Assembly (NCBI GenBank): GCA_964639245.1
Contig: CAZXCU010000018.1
Location: forward strand, 43,334 to 107,333
Source of the DNA: SB15 sp964639245
Lineage (GTDB): Bacteria > Chloroflexota > Anaerolineae > Aggregatilineales > J027
Reading direction: 5' to 3'
DNA: 64,000 bases
In this document: positions 8,841-17,952 of the stretch, in pieces
Layout of the letters: the number at the start of each line of letters is the position of its first letter
Numbering within the stretch: position 1 is the stretch's first letter
Made by a program: the position numbers and the translations under genes
Notes under the pieces: model-generated
Databases searched by the model: none
The model's input: the letters and a program-made list of their open reading frames with translations, nothing else
What the model was told of the DNA's origin: nothing

Positions 8841-10171
8841 TATTTTTCCCTCGTTACATTCACGGCACGACCCGCTTTGAGTCCGTAAAACGTGCGAACT
8901 TCCCCTACCAGATAAATTGAACCTGTCACGCAGACCAATCCTGTTTGTGTGGCATACTGGCGTGCAGTCTCCAGTGCATCCGGCACAAACGGGATTAGTT
9001 CAATTGTACCTGTAAAGCCCTGTCGTCGGGCAATATCCGCAATGACATCGGGCGCTTCTGCTCTCGAATCCAACGCTAAGGTCACAATGAAATAATCTAC
9101 GGCGGGCAGCAGTTCCGCCAACATACCTTCAATATCTTTATCCGATTTTGCCCCGAATACCAACACACGCGGAATATCGGGAAAGCGTTCTAACAAGGCG
9201 CGTTTAAGCCAATGGGCTGAATCGGCATTGTGGGCAGCATCCAGAATCAACCGTGGCTTTTCGCCAATAATTTCTAATCGCCCAGGCCAATTTACCTGCA
9301 TCAACCCCTGCTGAATGGCTGACAGGGGAACAGAAAACCCCTGCTGACACAGTGTATCTATTGTAGCGAGTGAAACCGTCCCATTGATGGCCTGATGTTC
9401 CCCCAACAAGGGTGTCTGGTAGCGTTGCAGTGTCTCTGATGTTTTGCCTGCCTGCCAATATTCGGCTTTTAAATTGCTGCCCTGCGATTCAAACTGCCAA
9501 TCGCGCCCGACTAGGGTAAATGGCGCATCCATTTGAACAGATGTGCGTTCGATGACCTCTAAGGCTTCGGAGGGTTGGGGGGCGCTGACCACCGGCACAT
9601 TTTTTTTGATAATTCCGGCTTTGTGAAAGGCAATTTCTTGGAGCGAATGGCCTAAAATCGCCATATGATCATAGCTTAAACTGGTAATCACCGAGACAAT
9701 AGGTGTCACCAGATTGGTCGCATCATAACGCCCCCCCAAACCCACTTCAATAATGGCAATATCCACTTCCATATCTTTGAAATAGGTAAAAGCCATGGCA
9801 GACACCGCCCCGAACCAACTTATTTCGGGTAAGTTTTTAATGATGGGTTTAATGCGATTGACGAGTGTAACAACATCCCGTTCGCCAATCATCTGCTGAT
9901 TGATTTTGATGCGTTCCCGAAAATCTTGCAAATGTGGGGAGGAAAACAACCCAACCCGCAGCCCGGATGCTTGTAAAATTGCGGCGGTCATTGCCCCCAC
10001 TGACCCCTTGCCCTTTGTCCCCGTGATATGGATGATAGGATAAGACTCGGGGGGATTGTTGAGCTGCGTCATCATTTTACGGGGAACTTCCAACGGCATG
10101 AATCGTTCACGCCGCTTGGCAACAATCAGCGTGGCAAGGTAATCGAGTGCATCTGTGTAGGACAATGGCAT
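8840..10171 (-). CDS. folC: folylpolyglutamate synthase / dihydrofolate synthase
   Basis: A Mur-ligase-family enzyme of 443 residues that adds glutamate to dihydropteroate and/or tetrahydrofolate. The ATP loop HITGTKGKGSVG is near residue 50, followed by the folate-loop segment GLFSSPHLQDFRERI and the central SYDHMAILG motif. The glutamate-ligase C-terminal domain begins around GRLEIIGEKPRLILDAAHN. A GTG at 10195 would add 8 residues, but a good promoter (10197-10225) would start transcription at about 10190, leaving that GTG outside the message. ATG 10171 also has AGAGG just upstream. It is the first gene of folC-lon-lipoprotein. Confidence 0.93.
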   Translation of the reverse strand: MPLSYTDALDYLATLIVAKRRERFMPLEVPRKMMTQLNNPPESYPIIHITGTKGKGSVGAMTAAILQASGLRVGLFSSPHLQDFRERIKINQQMIGERDVVTLVNRIKPIIKNLPEISWFGAVSAMAFTYFKDMEVDIAIIEVGLGGRYDATNLVTPIVSVITSLSYDHMAILGHSLQEIAFHKAGIIKKNVPVVSAPQPSEALEVIERTSVQMDAPFTLVGRDWQFESQGSNLKAEYWQAGKTSETLQRYQTPLLGEHQAINGTVSLATIDTLCQQGFSVPLSAIQQGLMQVNWPGRLEIIGEKPRLILDAAHNADSAHWLKRALLERFPDIPRVLVFGAKSDKDIEGMLAELLPAVDYFIVTLALDSRAEAPDVIADIARRQGFTGTIELIPFVPDALETARQYATQTGLVCVTGSIYLVGEVRTFYGLKAGRAVNVTREK

Positions 10172-10196
10172 CCCGCCTCTCAACAACGATTTCACA

Positions 10197-10225
10197 ATAG
10201 TACAGGTCGAAATTTATCCTTACAA
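10197..10225 (-). promoter_or_regulatory. promoter of the folC-lon operon
   Basis: On the minus strand a TTGTAA -35 box (10220-10225) and a TACTAT -10 box (10197-10202) are separated by 17 bases. Predicted transcription starts near 10190, which supports ATG 10171 as the folC start. Confidence 0.55.
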
Positions 10226-10272
10226 GCGAAGGTTTTGAAGGCCAACTAACACAAACGTCAGGCAAAAATAGG

Positions 10273-10300
10273 TTGATTCTGAGATGAGTTCGGCTAGACT
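10273..10300 (+). promoter_or_regulatory. candidate promoter of the FlgD-like gene
   Basis: TTGATT (10273-10278) and TAGACT (10295-10300) with a 16-base spacer lie 22 bases before the ATG at 10322. This is a moderate match to a sigma-70-type promoter in the divergent folC gap. Confidence 0.4.
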
Positions 10301-10321
10301 GATACCCCGTTGGAGGGACAC

Positions 10322-11701
10322 ATGCCAATTCCAAAAATCTGGGTTGTAAGTACCGCGTTGATTTCGGCGCTGGTCGTGGGGCTGGTCGGGTATCTGATTT
10401 TGCAACCGCCGGGTGCATTGCTCCAAGAGGCGGGATTTTCGCCAGCGCGGATTACTCCCAATGCAGACGGCGACAGCGACATTACCATTTTTTCCTATGC
10501 GCTTTCGCGGGAGGCGGATATTACGCTGGTTTTTGCCAGTCAGGATGGCACAGAGTACGTTTTTCGTGACCAGCAGCGCCGTGTTGCGGGCGATTACAGC
10601 GTCGAATTTAGCGGCGTGGTGGATGGATTCCAGCACGAAAATGAATCATGGGAAGGGGAATTGCAAACCCGTCTGCTGCCCGATGGCCTATATACATGGA
10701 CATTCACCGCCCATGGGTTGGATGGGGACAGCGAAACCCAAAGCGGTACATTGGAAATTGCCGAGGGCGATTCTGAACTCCCGCTCATTGAATATTTTGA
10801 AGTTGGCCCGACTGTTTTTACCCCCAACCAAGATGGGATTCGTGACCGTGTGGCGATTAACATTTTCTTGAGCAAACCGGCTACCCTCAGTGTTTATCTG
10901 GAAGATGCCGAGGGGGTGCAGTATTTTATCTCAGAACGGCAGGGCGGGCGCGAATCGGGGGAAGCTGGCGCACACACTTTTGATTATGACGGTGGGGTTG
11001 ACCAGAACATGCGCCCCCCCGATAACGGAACCTATACCCTTTATGCAGTTGCTCAAGACGATGAAGGACAACGGTTGATACGTACCAATACCCTCACCAT
11101 TGAGGATAGCGGTCTGCCCCAAGTAGAAATTATTCCCCAAGCGACAGGCGGGACAGTTTGTTTTGATACTGCTCCCTACCAAGAAACCTATTTTACGGAT
11201 GACACAAGCTCAGGCGAAAAAATTCCCCAACCGCAATTGGTTTGTTCTGACTTAACCACGCTCACCGTCCCGCAGGGTGATTTGCTGGTGTTTCATTTGA
11301 CCGTGCGGAACTATGGCGATACCCCGATTCGCACGGCTGGCCCTTTCCCCGGTACGGTGTATCAGCAAGACCAGCTTGCCAGTTCCCTTGGTGCATACAA
11401 TCAATCAGGAGTCTGGCGAGTGGGGATTATGTGTGAAACCAGCCAGAATGATTATCCTTGGCGATGGGGGCTAGCAGCAGTTGAAAATCTCACGGCTGTC
11501 ACCGATGCCCAAGAGGGGGTCACATACTACTATCTTGAACCCGGACAGCGCGGCGAAGTCTGGGGGGCGGTACGCATGACCGAAATTATTGAGGCACGCA
11601 ACCCGCAGCCATGCTGGGCAGGGCTGATTCATGAAGATGTGCAGATTCCGCAGAGTCAGAATAATGTGGGGCGGCGCGAAATTCGGATTGAAGCAAGATA
11701 G
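10322..11701 (+). CDS. membrane-anchored protein with FlgD-like Ig repeats
   Basis: A 459-residue protein with one N-terminal membrane segment (about 8-28) and no lipobox, so it is probably anchored with its bulk outside. Two modules begin with a signature like the gliding-motility/FlgD Ig fold: SPARITPNADGDSD and FTPNQDGIRDR, each followed by beta-rich sequence and a P-DGLYTWTF or PDNGTYTLYA turn. The last ~190 residues are an unrecognised beta-rich region with three Cys. A strong GGAGG site (10312-10316) sets ATG 10322 over the TTG at 10310. Its role is unknown; adhesion or scaffolding would fit the architecture. Confidence 0.7.
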   Translation: MPIPKIWVVSTALISALVVGLVGYLILQPPGALLQEAGFSPARITPNADGDSDITIFSYALSREADITLVFASQDGTEYVFRDQQRRVAGDYSVEFSGVVDGFQHENESWEGELQTRLLPDGLYTWTFTAHGLDGDSETQSGTLEIAEGDSELPLIEYFEVGPTVFTPNQDGIRDRVAINIFLSKPATLSVYLEDAEGVQYFISERQGGRESGEAGAHTFDYDGGVDQNMRPPDNGTYTLYAVAQDDEGQRLIRTNTLTIEDSGLPQVEIIPQATGGTVCFDTAPYQETYFTDDTSSGEKIPQPQLVCSDLTTLTVPQGDLLVFHLTVRNYGDTPIRTAGPFPGTVYQQDQLASSLGAYNQSGVWRVGIMCETSQNDYPWRWGLAAVENLTAVTDAQEGVTYYYLEPGQRGEVWGAVRMTEIIEARNPQPCWAGLIHEDVQIPQSQNNVGRREIRIEAR

Positions 11702-11724
11702 GGTTGGGGTTGTTATTTGAAAGA

Positions 11725-11754
11725 AAGTGGGGCAAAGAATCCTCCGCCCCACTT
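11725..11754. terminator. bidirectional hairpin terminator
   Basis: A 9-bp perfect stem (AAGTGGGGC / GCCCCACTT) with a 12-base loop sits between two convergent genes. The minus-strand side is followed by a U-rich stretch (TTTCTTTC), so it should end the ABC importer operon, and may also serve the plus-strand gene. Confidence 0.7.
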
Positions 11755-11772
11755 GAATAGATTAGAAAATTT

Positions 11773-12879
11773 TTATTCGCCGTTGGGCGTGATGGCAACT
11801 TCTTCAGCGACCCAATCCGCACCCACGAGGTCGAGGTCAGGATATTCGGCCTGCAATTCGGCAACTGCCGCTTCTACGAGGTCATTCCGCCATGCACCTT
11901 CATCGGGGGCTTCGGTAATTACTTCGTAGTTGAGCGCAATATCTGCCGTCTGTTGGTACATTTCAGGATTCATAATCCCGACGGGGCCTTCGGAAGGCCA
12001 AATCAGCTTGTTAATTTCGTTCATCATCCATGTTTGATGCCCGGCACCCAGGGTTGAACCTTCTGCCAACACATAATCCACACAGGCAGCAGCATTGTCA
12101 CGGCAGAATGCCCAACCGCGCAAACTGGCTTTGATGAATTTAATCGCAATTTCTTCGTTGCCTTCTTGCGCCAACCATTCTTCGTTGGCAAAAATGTTGT
12201 CTTCCAACATCGCCGTACCAACTTCGTTGAGGTCAATCACGTTCAAATCATCAAGGGTGTAGGTGGGGAATGAGCCATCTTCACCGACGAATTCCAGCAC
12301 CTGCGCCAATTCGTTGTAGGTCATGGCGGCAGCTGCATCCACTTCACGGTTGAGCAGCAGAGTCATATCAAAGGGTTGGTTGACAATTTCCACATCATTC
12401 GGGTCTTCGGGGTCAAGCCCGGCTTTGACCAGCGCCGCAAACAAGGGGAATTGATTGCCAAAGCCCCACACGCCGACTTTTTTGCCTTCCATGTCTTCAA
12501 TCGTTTCGATGCCGGAGTCTTTCCATGTGACTTCACGCATCCCACTGCGTTGGAAAATCTGAGCAATCACCACCGCGCCGGAACCCCCTTCACGCGCTGC
12601 CAGATGGCTGCCCATCCAGTCAATGCCGAATTCCGCACCGCCAGCAGCAACAACTTGCTGTGGGCCAATGTCCGGGCCACCGGGCAGAATGGTGACATTC
12701 AAACCTTCGGCTTCATAATACCCTTCATTCAGGGCAGCATAGTAACCGGCGAACTGGGCTTGTGTTACCCATTTCAACTGTACACGCACATCGACCATTT
12801 CGTCCTGCGCGGTTACGGAGGGCAAAATCCCCATCACCAGCAGGCCCGCCAAGAGAAGCACCAACACTTTGCGAAGCAT
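11773..12879 (-). CDS. ABC transporter substrate-binding protein, NMT1/THI5-like
   Basis: A 368-residue periplasmic-binding-type protein. A signal peptide with a hydrophobic core (VLVLLLAGLLVMGIL) ends near VTAQ; there is no lipobox Cys. The mature start VDVRVQLKWVTQAQFAGYY is the hallmark opening of the NMT1/THI5-like family, followed by GGAEFGIDWMG and GKKVGVWGFGNQF. Family members bind pyrimidine-like ligands, thiamine precursors or riboflavin. The ligand here is uncertain. It is the last of four importer genes on the minus strand, 38 bases after the permease. Confidence 0.88.
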   Translation of the reverse strand: MLRKVLVLLLAGLLVMGILPSVTAQDEMVDVRVQLKWVTQAQFAGYYAALNEGYYEAEGLNVTILPGGPDIGPQQVVAAGGAEFGIDWMGSHLAAREGGSGAVVIAQIFQRSGMREVTWKDSGIETIEDMEGKKVGVWGFGNQFPLFAALVKAGLDPEDPNDVEIVNQPFDMTLLLNREVDAAAAMTYNELAQVLEFVGEDGSFPTYTLDDLNVIDLNEVGTAMLEDNIFANEEWLAQEGNEEIAIKFIKASLRGWAFCRDNAAACVDYVLAEGSTLGAGHQTWMMNEINKLIWPSEGPVGIMNPEMYQQTADIALNYEVITEAPDEGAWRNDLVEAAVAELQAEYPDLDLVGADWVAEEVAITPNGE

Positions 12880-12917
12880 ATGTAAATCCTCTTCCTAAGT
12901 CTAAACTCTATTTGTCT

Positions 12918-14690
12918 TTACGCAGCATCGCTGCGGAATGACCGATACCAAGGCATCGCCGCCCGTTCTACGGACGACACCAGAATGTAAAACCCGATGC
13001 CAAAAAAGGAAGCCACTAGAATGGCAGACCATGATTCAGGAAAACGGAACAGGGCTGCGTCTTCTCGAATCCGATAGCCCAACCCAGAGAGCGACCCGCC
13101 AAAAAATTCGCTCACGATTGCCCCAATCATCGAGAGGGTAGTTGCCAGTTTCAAAGCGCTAAAAATGAACGGGAGCGCATTGGGCAAACGCAGAGCGCGG
13201 AAAATTTCAAGTTCTGTAGCCGCATACGAGCGCATCAGCTCTAGCTGAATCGTTTCTACCGAAGTCAGACCACGCACCGTACTAATCATGGCCGGGAAAT
13301 AACACAGCACCGCCACAATCGCAATTTTGGAATTGATGCTCGTCACCCCAAACCAGAAATTGGCAATCGGCGCAAACGCAATAATCGGGATGGAGTTCGC
13401 TGCAATCGCTAACGGCAAAATTGCTTTGCTAAAACGGTTAAAACGCGCTGAAGCAATCCCTGTAACAATCCCCAAGCCGCAACCGACTAAAAACCCCAGC
13501 AGGGCATTTTGGAAGGTAAACCAGCCCGCCGCCACCATCTTGGGATATTCTTCCTTGAAGGTCTCCCAGATGACGGAGGGTTTGGGGAGCAAAAATTCCT
13601 CAATCTCAAAAATCTTGATGGCTTGTTCCCAAGCAAAAATGGCAAAAATTGCGATCAGAAGCGGGGTTATGTTGCTACGAATGACCTGTACATAGAGTCC
13701 TAGCCGTTCCCATGGAGAGAGGAGATAAAAGGCGGACACCATCGCCACGCCCGCCAGCATCGCCATCAGATCAAAGGCCCACAGCGCATCATTTTGAGCA
13801 TCGCTGCCTAGCAGGTCTCTAAACATACTGTCTTTGACATCATAATAGCGGGCAAAAATATGAAAATCAGCCACGACCACCGCAAAGATATGCAGCGCAT
13901 ACAGTCCTAAAACAATTGCCATCGCCAAGCGCAGGCGGTCAAATGATTTTTTACCCGCGAGCAATTTTTGTGGTTCGACCAGCACCCCCCCCGCAACAAG
14001 CAAAAGCAGCGCCACTACCCCCCCATTGATGTCAGTCTTTGTCGAAAAAATGGGATGTTGGGCGATAAACGCAGCAAAACCCGCCACCAGTGCGGTTACA
14101 GCCGCCCCACTTTGCAAGATAAACATGGGCAGTTTTCGTTTGGTATCCCACGGCGACCATAAATAAATGACCGAAGCCAATCCCGCACCGGTAAAAACAG
14201 CCGTCAGATTCAAGGCTTTGGCGGGATTCACATAGGATTCTTCCCGAAAATTATCTGCTAGCGCTTCGGCATCTAAATTATAAAACGCATGGAAGGGGTT
14301 AGCGTCCTGCCAGATGAACATGAAAAAATACACGCCAAACAGCATAAGCCCAATCACCAAAGCGGTATCCAGCTTTGCGGCAGGCTCTTGCCAATTTTTC
14401 CAGAATTTGCGCCCCACAAACACCAAAAAAACGCCTGAAAATAACAGACCAACTGCAATCGCTTCTTGGAAACTTTCCCCACGAAACGAACGCCCAAACT
14501 GAGCGCGGAGCAGCAGCGTCGGGTGCTGGATATGATAGGCAATCACGATAAATAGCAGGGTCATCAATCCAGCAACATCCCGATTGAGGTTGGGACGCAG
14601 CACGACTTCTGGCGTTTCTTCCACCGGGGGTGTTATCGGCTTTTCTTCCACCTTCACCGATTTTACGATGTATGGCTCGTGTTCGGTCAT
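12918..14690 (-). CDS. ABC transporter permease with a large extra N-terminal membrane domain
   Basis: The C-terminal ~250 residues are a normal importer permease of the BPD_transp_1 type, with the EAA-like loop ELMRSYAATELEIFRALRLPN that contacts the ATPase. The N-terminal ~330 residues are unusual: about eight further hydrophobic segments separated by short polar loops, including two similar YLLSPWERLG / YLWSPWDTKR pieces that hint at an internal duplication. Normal homologues are 250-290 residues; this one is 590. Its stop region and the ATPase gene upstream overlap in ATGA. The extra domain may alter ligand access or partner binding; I do not recognise it. Confidence 0.85.
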   Translation of the reverse strand: MTEHEPYIVKSVKVEEKPITPPVEETPEVVLRPNLNRDVAGLMTLLFIVIAYHIQHPTLLLRAQFGRSFRGESFQEAIAVGLLFSGVFLVFVGRKFWKNWQEPAAKLDTALVIGLMLFGVYFFMFIWQDANPFHAFYNLDAEALADNFREESYVNPAKALNLTAVFTGAGLASVIYLWSPWDTKRKLPMFILQSGAAVTALVAGFAAFIAQHPIFSTKTDINGGVVALLLLVAGGVLVEPQKLLAGKKSFDRLRLAMAIVLGLYALHIFAVVVADFHIFARYYDVKDSMFRDLLGSDAQNDALWAFDLMAMLAGVAMVSAFYLLSPWERLGLYVQVIRSNITPLLIAIFAIFAWEQAIKIFEIEEFLLPKPSVIWETFKEEYPKMVAAGWFTFQNALLGFLVGCGLGIVTGIASARFNRFSKAILPLAIAANSIPIIAFAPIANFWFGVTSINSKIAIVAVLCYFPAMISTVRGLTSVETIQLELMRSYAATELEIFRALRLPNALPFIFSALKLATTLSMIGAIVSEFFGGSLSGLGYRIREDAALFRFPESWSAILVASFFGIGFYILVSSVERAAMPWYRSFRSDAA

Positions 14691-15475
14691 CCGACCATCA
14701 CCTCACGTAGTAAATGGCGAATCTGGCTGCTGTAGTGGAAAAATTCATCGGTGTCCAGTGTTTCAGCGTTACGCGGATAGGGCAAGTCAATATCCACCAC
14801 TTGATACACCCGTCCGGGACGCGGCGACATGACCACCACCCGCGAAGACAAATACACCGCCTCGGCGATGTTATGCGTCACAAAAATAACCGTCATACTT
14901 GGAATGGCTTGCCAGATAGACAGCAGTTCGTTATTCAGCCGTTCACGGGTCATTTCATCCAATGCGCCAAAGGGTTCATCCATCAGCAGCAGATTGGGTT
15001 CAAATGCCAGCGCCCGCGCAATACTCACACGCTGCTGCATCCCGCCCGAAAGCTGCCAAGGATAATGGTCAGCAAAGTCGCTCAATTCGACCAGTTTTAA
15101 CATTTTTTGAGCGCGTTCGTGCCGTTCATGGTGCGAAAATTTCATCACTTCCAACGGCAGTTGGACATTTTTAATCACCGTTCGCCAATCGTAAAGCGTG
15201 GCACTTTGAAAAACAAAACCATATTCGCGGTTTCGGCGGGCGGTTTCGGCGGAATGTCCATTGATGGTCAGCGTCCCACTGGTGGGCTGAATTAAATCAG
15301 CAATTAATCGGAGCAGGGTACTTTTGCCACACCCAGACGGCCCAATCAACGAAATAAATTCACCCCGTTTGACTTCCAGTTGAATATTTTCCAGTGCATT
15401 GACTACTTTACCGTCGGCGGTGGTAAATTGTTTATTCAAATTTTTAATTTCAATGAGTGGTGTTTGTTCGTTCAC
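14687..15475 (-). CDS. ABC transporter ATP-binding protein (TauB/SsuB/ThiZ type)
   Basis: A 262-residue ATPase that powers the importer. Walker A is GPSGCGKST (near residue 44), the signature is LSGGMQQR, Walker B is LLLMDEPFGALDE, and the switch His is in FVTHNIAEA. This MQQR signature variant is typical of nitrate/sulfonate/taurine and NMT1-type importers. The gene overlaps the long permease gene downstream by four bases and lies 17 bases after the other permease gene. Confidence 0.93.
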   Translation of the reverse strand: MNEQTPLIEIKNLNKQFTTADGKVVNALENIQLEVKRGEFISLIGPSGCGKSTLLRLIADLIQPTSGTLTINGHSAETARRNREYGFVFQSATLYDWRTVIKNVQLPLEVMKFSHHERHERAQKMLKLVELSDFADHYPWQLSGGMQQRVSIARALAFEPNLLLMDEPFGALDEMTRERLNNELLSIWQAIPSMTVIFVTHNIAEAVYLSSRVVVMSPRPGRVYQVVDIDLPYPRNAETLDTDEFFHYSSQIRHLLREVMVG

Positions 15476-15492
15476 AGATGACCTTCTTAAAA

Positions 15493-16362
15493 TCAGTTAT
15501 TCGACTTCCACCGGACGACCAACTTTTCCACCAGTGCAACCACCGTGAAAAACAAAATTCCCAGCAACGCAGTAATGAGATTGGTTGCCCACAAACGCGG
15601 CGGAGCAGATGTATAGTATTGCGCGTAATTGATAATCGCGCCCCCCAACCCTTCCTGAATACCGGAGGGCAGTTCTCCAATGACCGCCCCGACCACACTG
15701 GCAGGTGCGGTAATTTTCAGCGCGGTAAAAATATAGGGAATTGAGTTGGGTAAACGCAGTTTGAACAAAATCTCTATCGGACTCGCCGCATACGATTTCA
15801 TGAGTTCCATCGCGGTTTGTGGCACATCCGCCAACCCACGCAGGGCATAAATCGTTACGGGGAAAAATGCCAGATACGCCGCAATGATAGGCACACCGAG
15901 TTCTGAAATATCCGCTTTGGAAGCCCAGATAACCACCATGGGCGCAATTGCTAAAATGGGTACGGTCTGAGAAGCGACCACAAACGGCATAAGTCCGCGT
16001 TGTAAAATCGGGAAATGCACAAAAACCACCGCCAGCACCAGTCCTAAAATCGTCCCCATCGTAAAGCCAAGCAAGGCTTCTTTGGCGGTAAAAAATGCCG
16101 CTTCGAGCAGCACTTCAATTAAAGGTGGGCCGTTGCGCTGGGCAGGCTCATTCAAAGATTCGGCAATATCGCGCAGGTGGGGCATATTGACATCGCGGGC
16201 AACGTTCATTCCTATCGAGAAGGAACCGATTTTTAAGTTGTAATTGTTGGCACGCCCAATTTCTTTGAAGCCTTCCCACCCCACTATAAGGATGAGCAGA
16301 ATCCCTAGCGAATAAAAAATCGTAATAATATTTTCGCGGTTAATTGGAAAAATCTTTTGCAT
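15493..16362 (-). CDS. ABC transporter permease
   Basis: A 289-residue permease with an N-terminal membrane segment (IITIFYSLGILLILIVG) and a five-helix BPD_transp_1 core. The ATPase-contact loop is ELMKSYAASPIEILFKLRLPN, very close to that of the 590-residue permease, so the two form a heterodimeric channel. It is the first gene of the importer operon; AGAGGAAA precedes the ATG at a good distance. No thiamine, FMN or purine riboswitch is seen upstream. Confidence 0.92.
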   Translation of the reverse strand: MQKIFPINRENIITIFYSLGILLILIVGWEGFKEIGRANNYNLKIGSFSIGMNVARDVNMPHLRDIAESLNEPAQRNGPPLIEVLLEAAFFTAKEALLGFTMGTILGLVLAVVFVHFPILQRGLMPFVVASQTVPILAIAPMVVIWASKADISELGVPIIAAYLAFFPVTIYALRGLADVPQTAMELMKSYAASPIEILFKLRLPNSIPYIFTALKITAPASVVGAVIGELPSGIQEGLGGAIINYAQYYTSAPPRLWATNLITALLGILFFTVVALVEKLVVRWKSNN

Positions 16363-16455
16363 CTGTTTCCTCTACCCGACTGCCTATTTTAACGCAATTT
16401 AACGCTTGCCAAAATAGCAGTTGTAGCTTGTGTGTTCATTTTCACAATTTAGCGC

Positions 16456-16461
16456 TATGAT
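16456..16461 (+). promoter_or_regulatory. candidate -10 box for the aldehyde dehydrogenase gene
   Basis: TATGAT matches five of six consensus positions; the -35 region is weak (TGTTCA, 17 bases upstream). GGAG at 16485-16488 is the ribosome site for ATG 16498. The reverse strand of this 135-base divergent gap holds TTGGCA and TAAAAT spaced by 15 bases, a possible promoter for the importer. Confidence 0.35.
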
Positions 16462-16497
16462 ATTGGGCAATTTCCCAGTTTTTTGGAGTGATGTTGT

Positions 16498-17952
16498 ATG
16501 GCAGACAGGTTAAAAAACTACATTCATGGTGAATGGGTCGAGTCGAGTGCTGAAGGATTTACCCCCGTTATTAATCCCGCAACCTGCGAAGTTTTAGCGG
16601 AAACTCCGCATTCCGCCCGTGCTGAAGTAGATGCAGCCGCCCAATCTTCCTATGAAGCCTATCAGGAATGGCGGCAGACACCAGCAGTCAAGCGGGTGCG
16701 CTACCTGCACAATTTCAAAAATTTACTGGAAGAAAATTTTGAAGAATTCGCCAAAATTGTGGTTAAGGAAAACGGCAAAACGATGGACGAAGCACGCGGC
16801 GAAGTGCTGCGCGGCATTGAAAGCGTTGAATTTGCCTTTGGTGTTCCCTCGTTGATGACGGGTTTTAAGATGGAAGATGTGGCAGCAGGGATTGATGAAA
16901 CCGCCGAACGTCAGCCAATGGGCGTTTTTGCGGCATTGACCCCGTTTAACTTCCCGATGATGGTGCCGTTGTGGTTTTTCCCCACCGCCCTTGCCTGCGG
17001 GAATACCTATATCGTCAAACCTTCCCCCATGACTCCCCTCAGTATGCAGTTGATGTTTGAACTCATTGAGGAATCTGGCATCCCTGAAGGGGTGGTGAAT
17101 CTGGTGCATGGGGATGCAGCAACCGCCCACGCCATTATGGAACATCCCTTGATTCGGGGTGTCTCGTTTGTGGGGTCGTCGCATGTGGGCAAAATCGTCT
17201 ATGAAACCTGTGCCAAATATGGCAAACGGGTGCAGGTGCAGGGCGGGGCAAAAAATTATCTTGCGGTGATGCCCGATGCTGATATTGAAAAAAGTGTTGC
17301 CAATATTTTAGGGTCGGCTTATGGCTGCGCCGGGCAGCGTTGTTTGGCAGGTTCGGTGCTGGTAGCGGTGGGCGATGCCTATGAGCCTGTCCGCGATGCG
17401 CTCAAAGAAGAAGCCGCAAAACTCCGGGTCGGTTACGGGCTGGATGGTTCAAGCCAGATGGGAACGGTTGTTTCGGCGCAGGCCAAGGAACGCATCCAGA
17501 ACATGATTGAAAAGGGTGTGCAAGAAGGCGCGGAACTGCTGCTGGATGGTCGGAATATTCAGGTCGAAGGCTACGAATCGGGTAACTTTGTTGGCCCGAC
17601 CATCTTCGATAAGGTCGATAAAGACATGACCATCGCCAGAGAAGAAATTTTTGGCCCGGTGTTGAGCATCATGCACGTTCCTGATTTTGAAACTGCGGTG
17701 CAGACCATCAACGCCAGCCGTTACGGAAATGCTGCCAGCATTTTTACCAGCAGTGGACATCATGCCCGCGAATTTAAATATCGCGTCAATGCTGGCAATA
17801 TCGGGGTGAACATCGGAGTCGCTGCACCGGCGGCATGGTTCCCCTTTGGAGGGCAAAAAGACTCCTTCTTCGGGGATACCCACGGACAAGGGCCAGATGC
17901 GATTCAATTTTTCACCGACCACAAAGTTGTGATTGAACGGTGGTTTGAATAA
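16498..17952 (+). CDS. mmsA: CoA-acylating methylmalonate-semialdehyde dehydrogenase
   Basis: A 484-residue aldehyde dehydrogenase that oxidises (methyl)malonate semialdehyde to propionyl- or acetyl-CoA with NAD+. The N-terminus NYIHGEWVES and the segment AALTPFNFPMMVPLWF are characteristic of this family. The catalytic Cys is Cys282 in GCAGQRCLAG; the family lacks the general-base Glu of other aldehyde dehydrogenases. The pathway could be valine, inositol, beta-alanine or pyrimidine breakdown. It diverges from an NMT1-type importer, which favours pyrimidine or a related nitrogen source, an inference. The stop overlaps the next ATG in TAATG. Confidence 0.92.
   Translation: MADRLKNYIHGEWVESSAEGFTPVINPATCEVLAETPHSARAEVDAAAQSSYEAYQEWRQTPAVKRVRYLHNFKNLLEENFEEFAKIVVKENGKTMDEARGEVLRGIESVEFAFGVPSLMTGFKMEDVAAGIDETAERQPMGVFAALTPFNFPMMVPLWFFPTALACGNTYIVKPSPMTPLSMQLMFELIEESGIPEGVVNLVHGDAATAHAIMEHPLIRGVSFVGSSHVGKIVYETCAKYGKRVQVQGGAKNYLAVMPDADIEKSVANILGSAYGCAGQRCLAGSVLVAVGDAYEPVRDALKEEAAKLRVGYGLDGSSQMGTVVSAQAKERIQNMIEKGVQEGAELLLDGRNIQVEGYESGNFVGPTIFDKVDKDMTIAREEIFGPVLSIMHVPDFETAVQTINASRYGNAASIFTSSGHHAREFKYRVNAGNIGVNIGVAAPAAWFPFGGQKDSFFGDTHGQGPDAIQFFTDHKVVIERWFE

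Noticed and set aside
16363..16497. Thiamine (TPP) or FMN riboswitch before the importer operon
   Set aside because: The 135-base divergent gap lacks the conserved core sequences of either class and is short for an FMN element.
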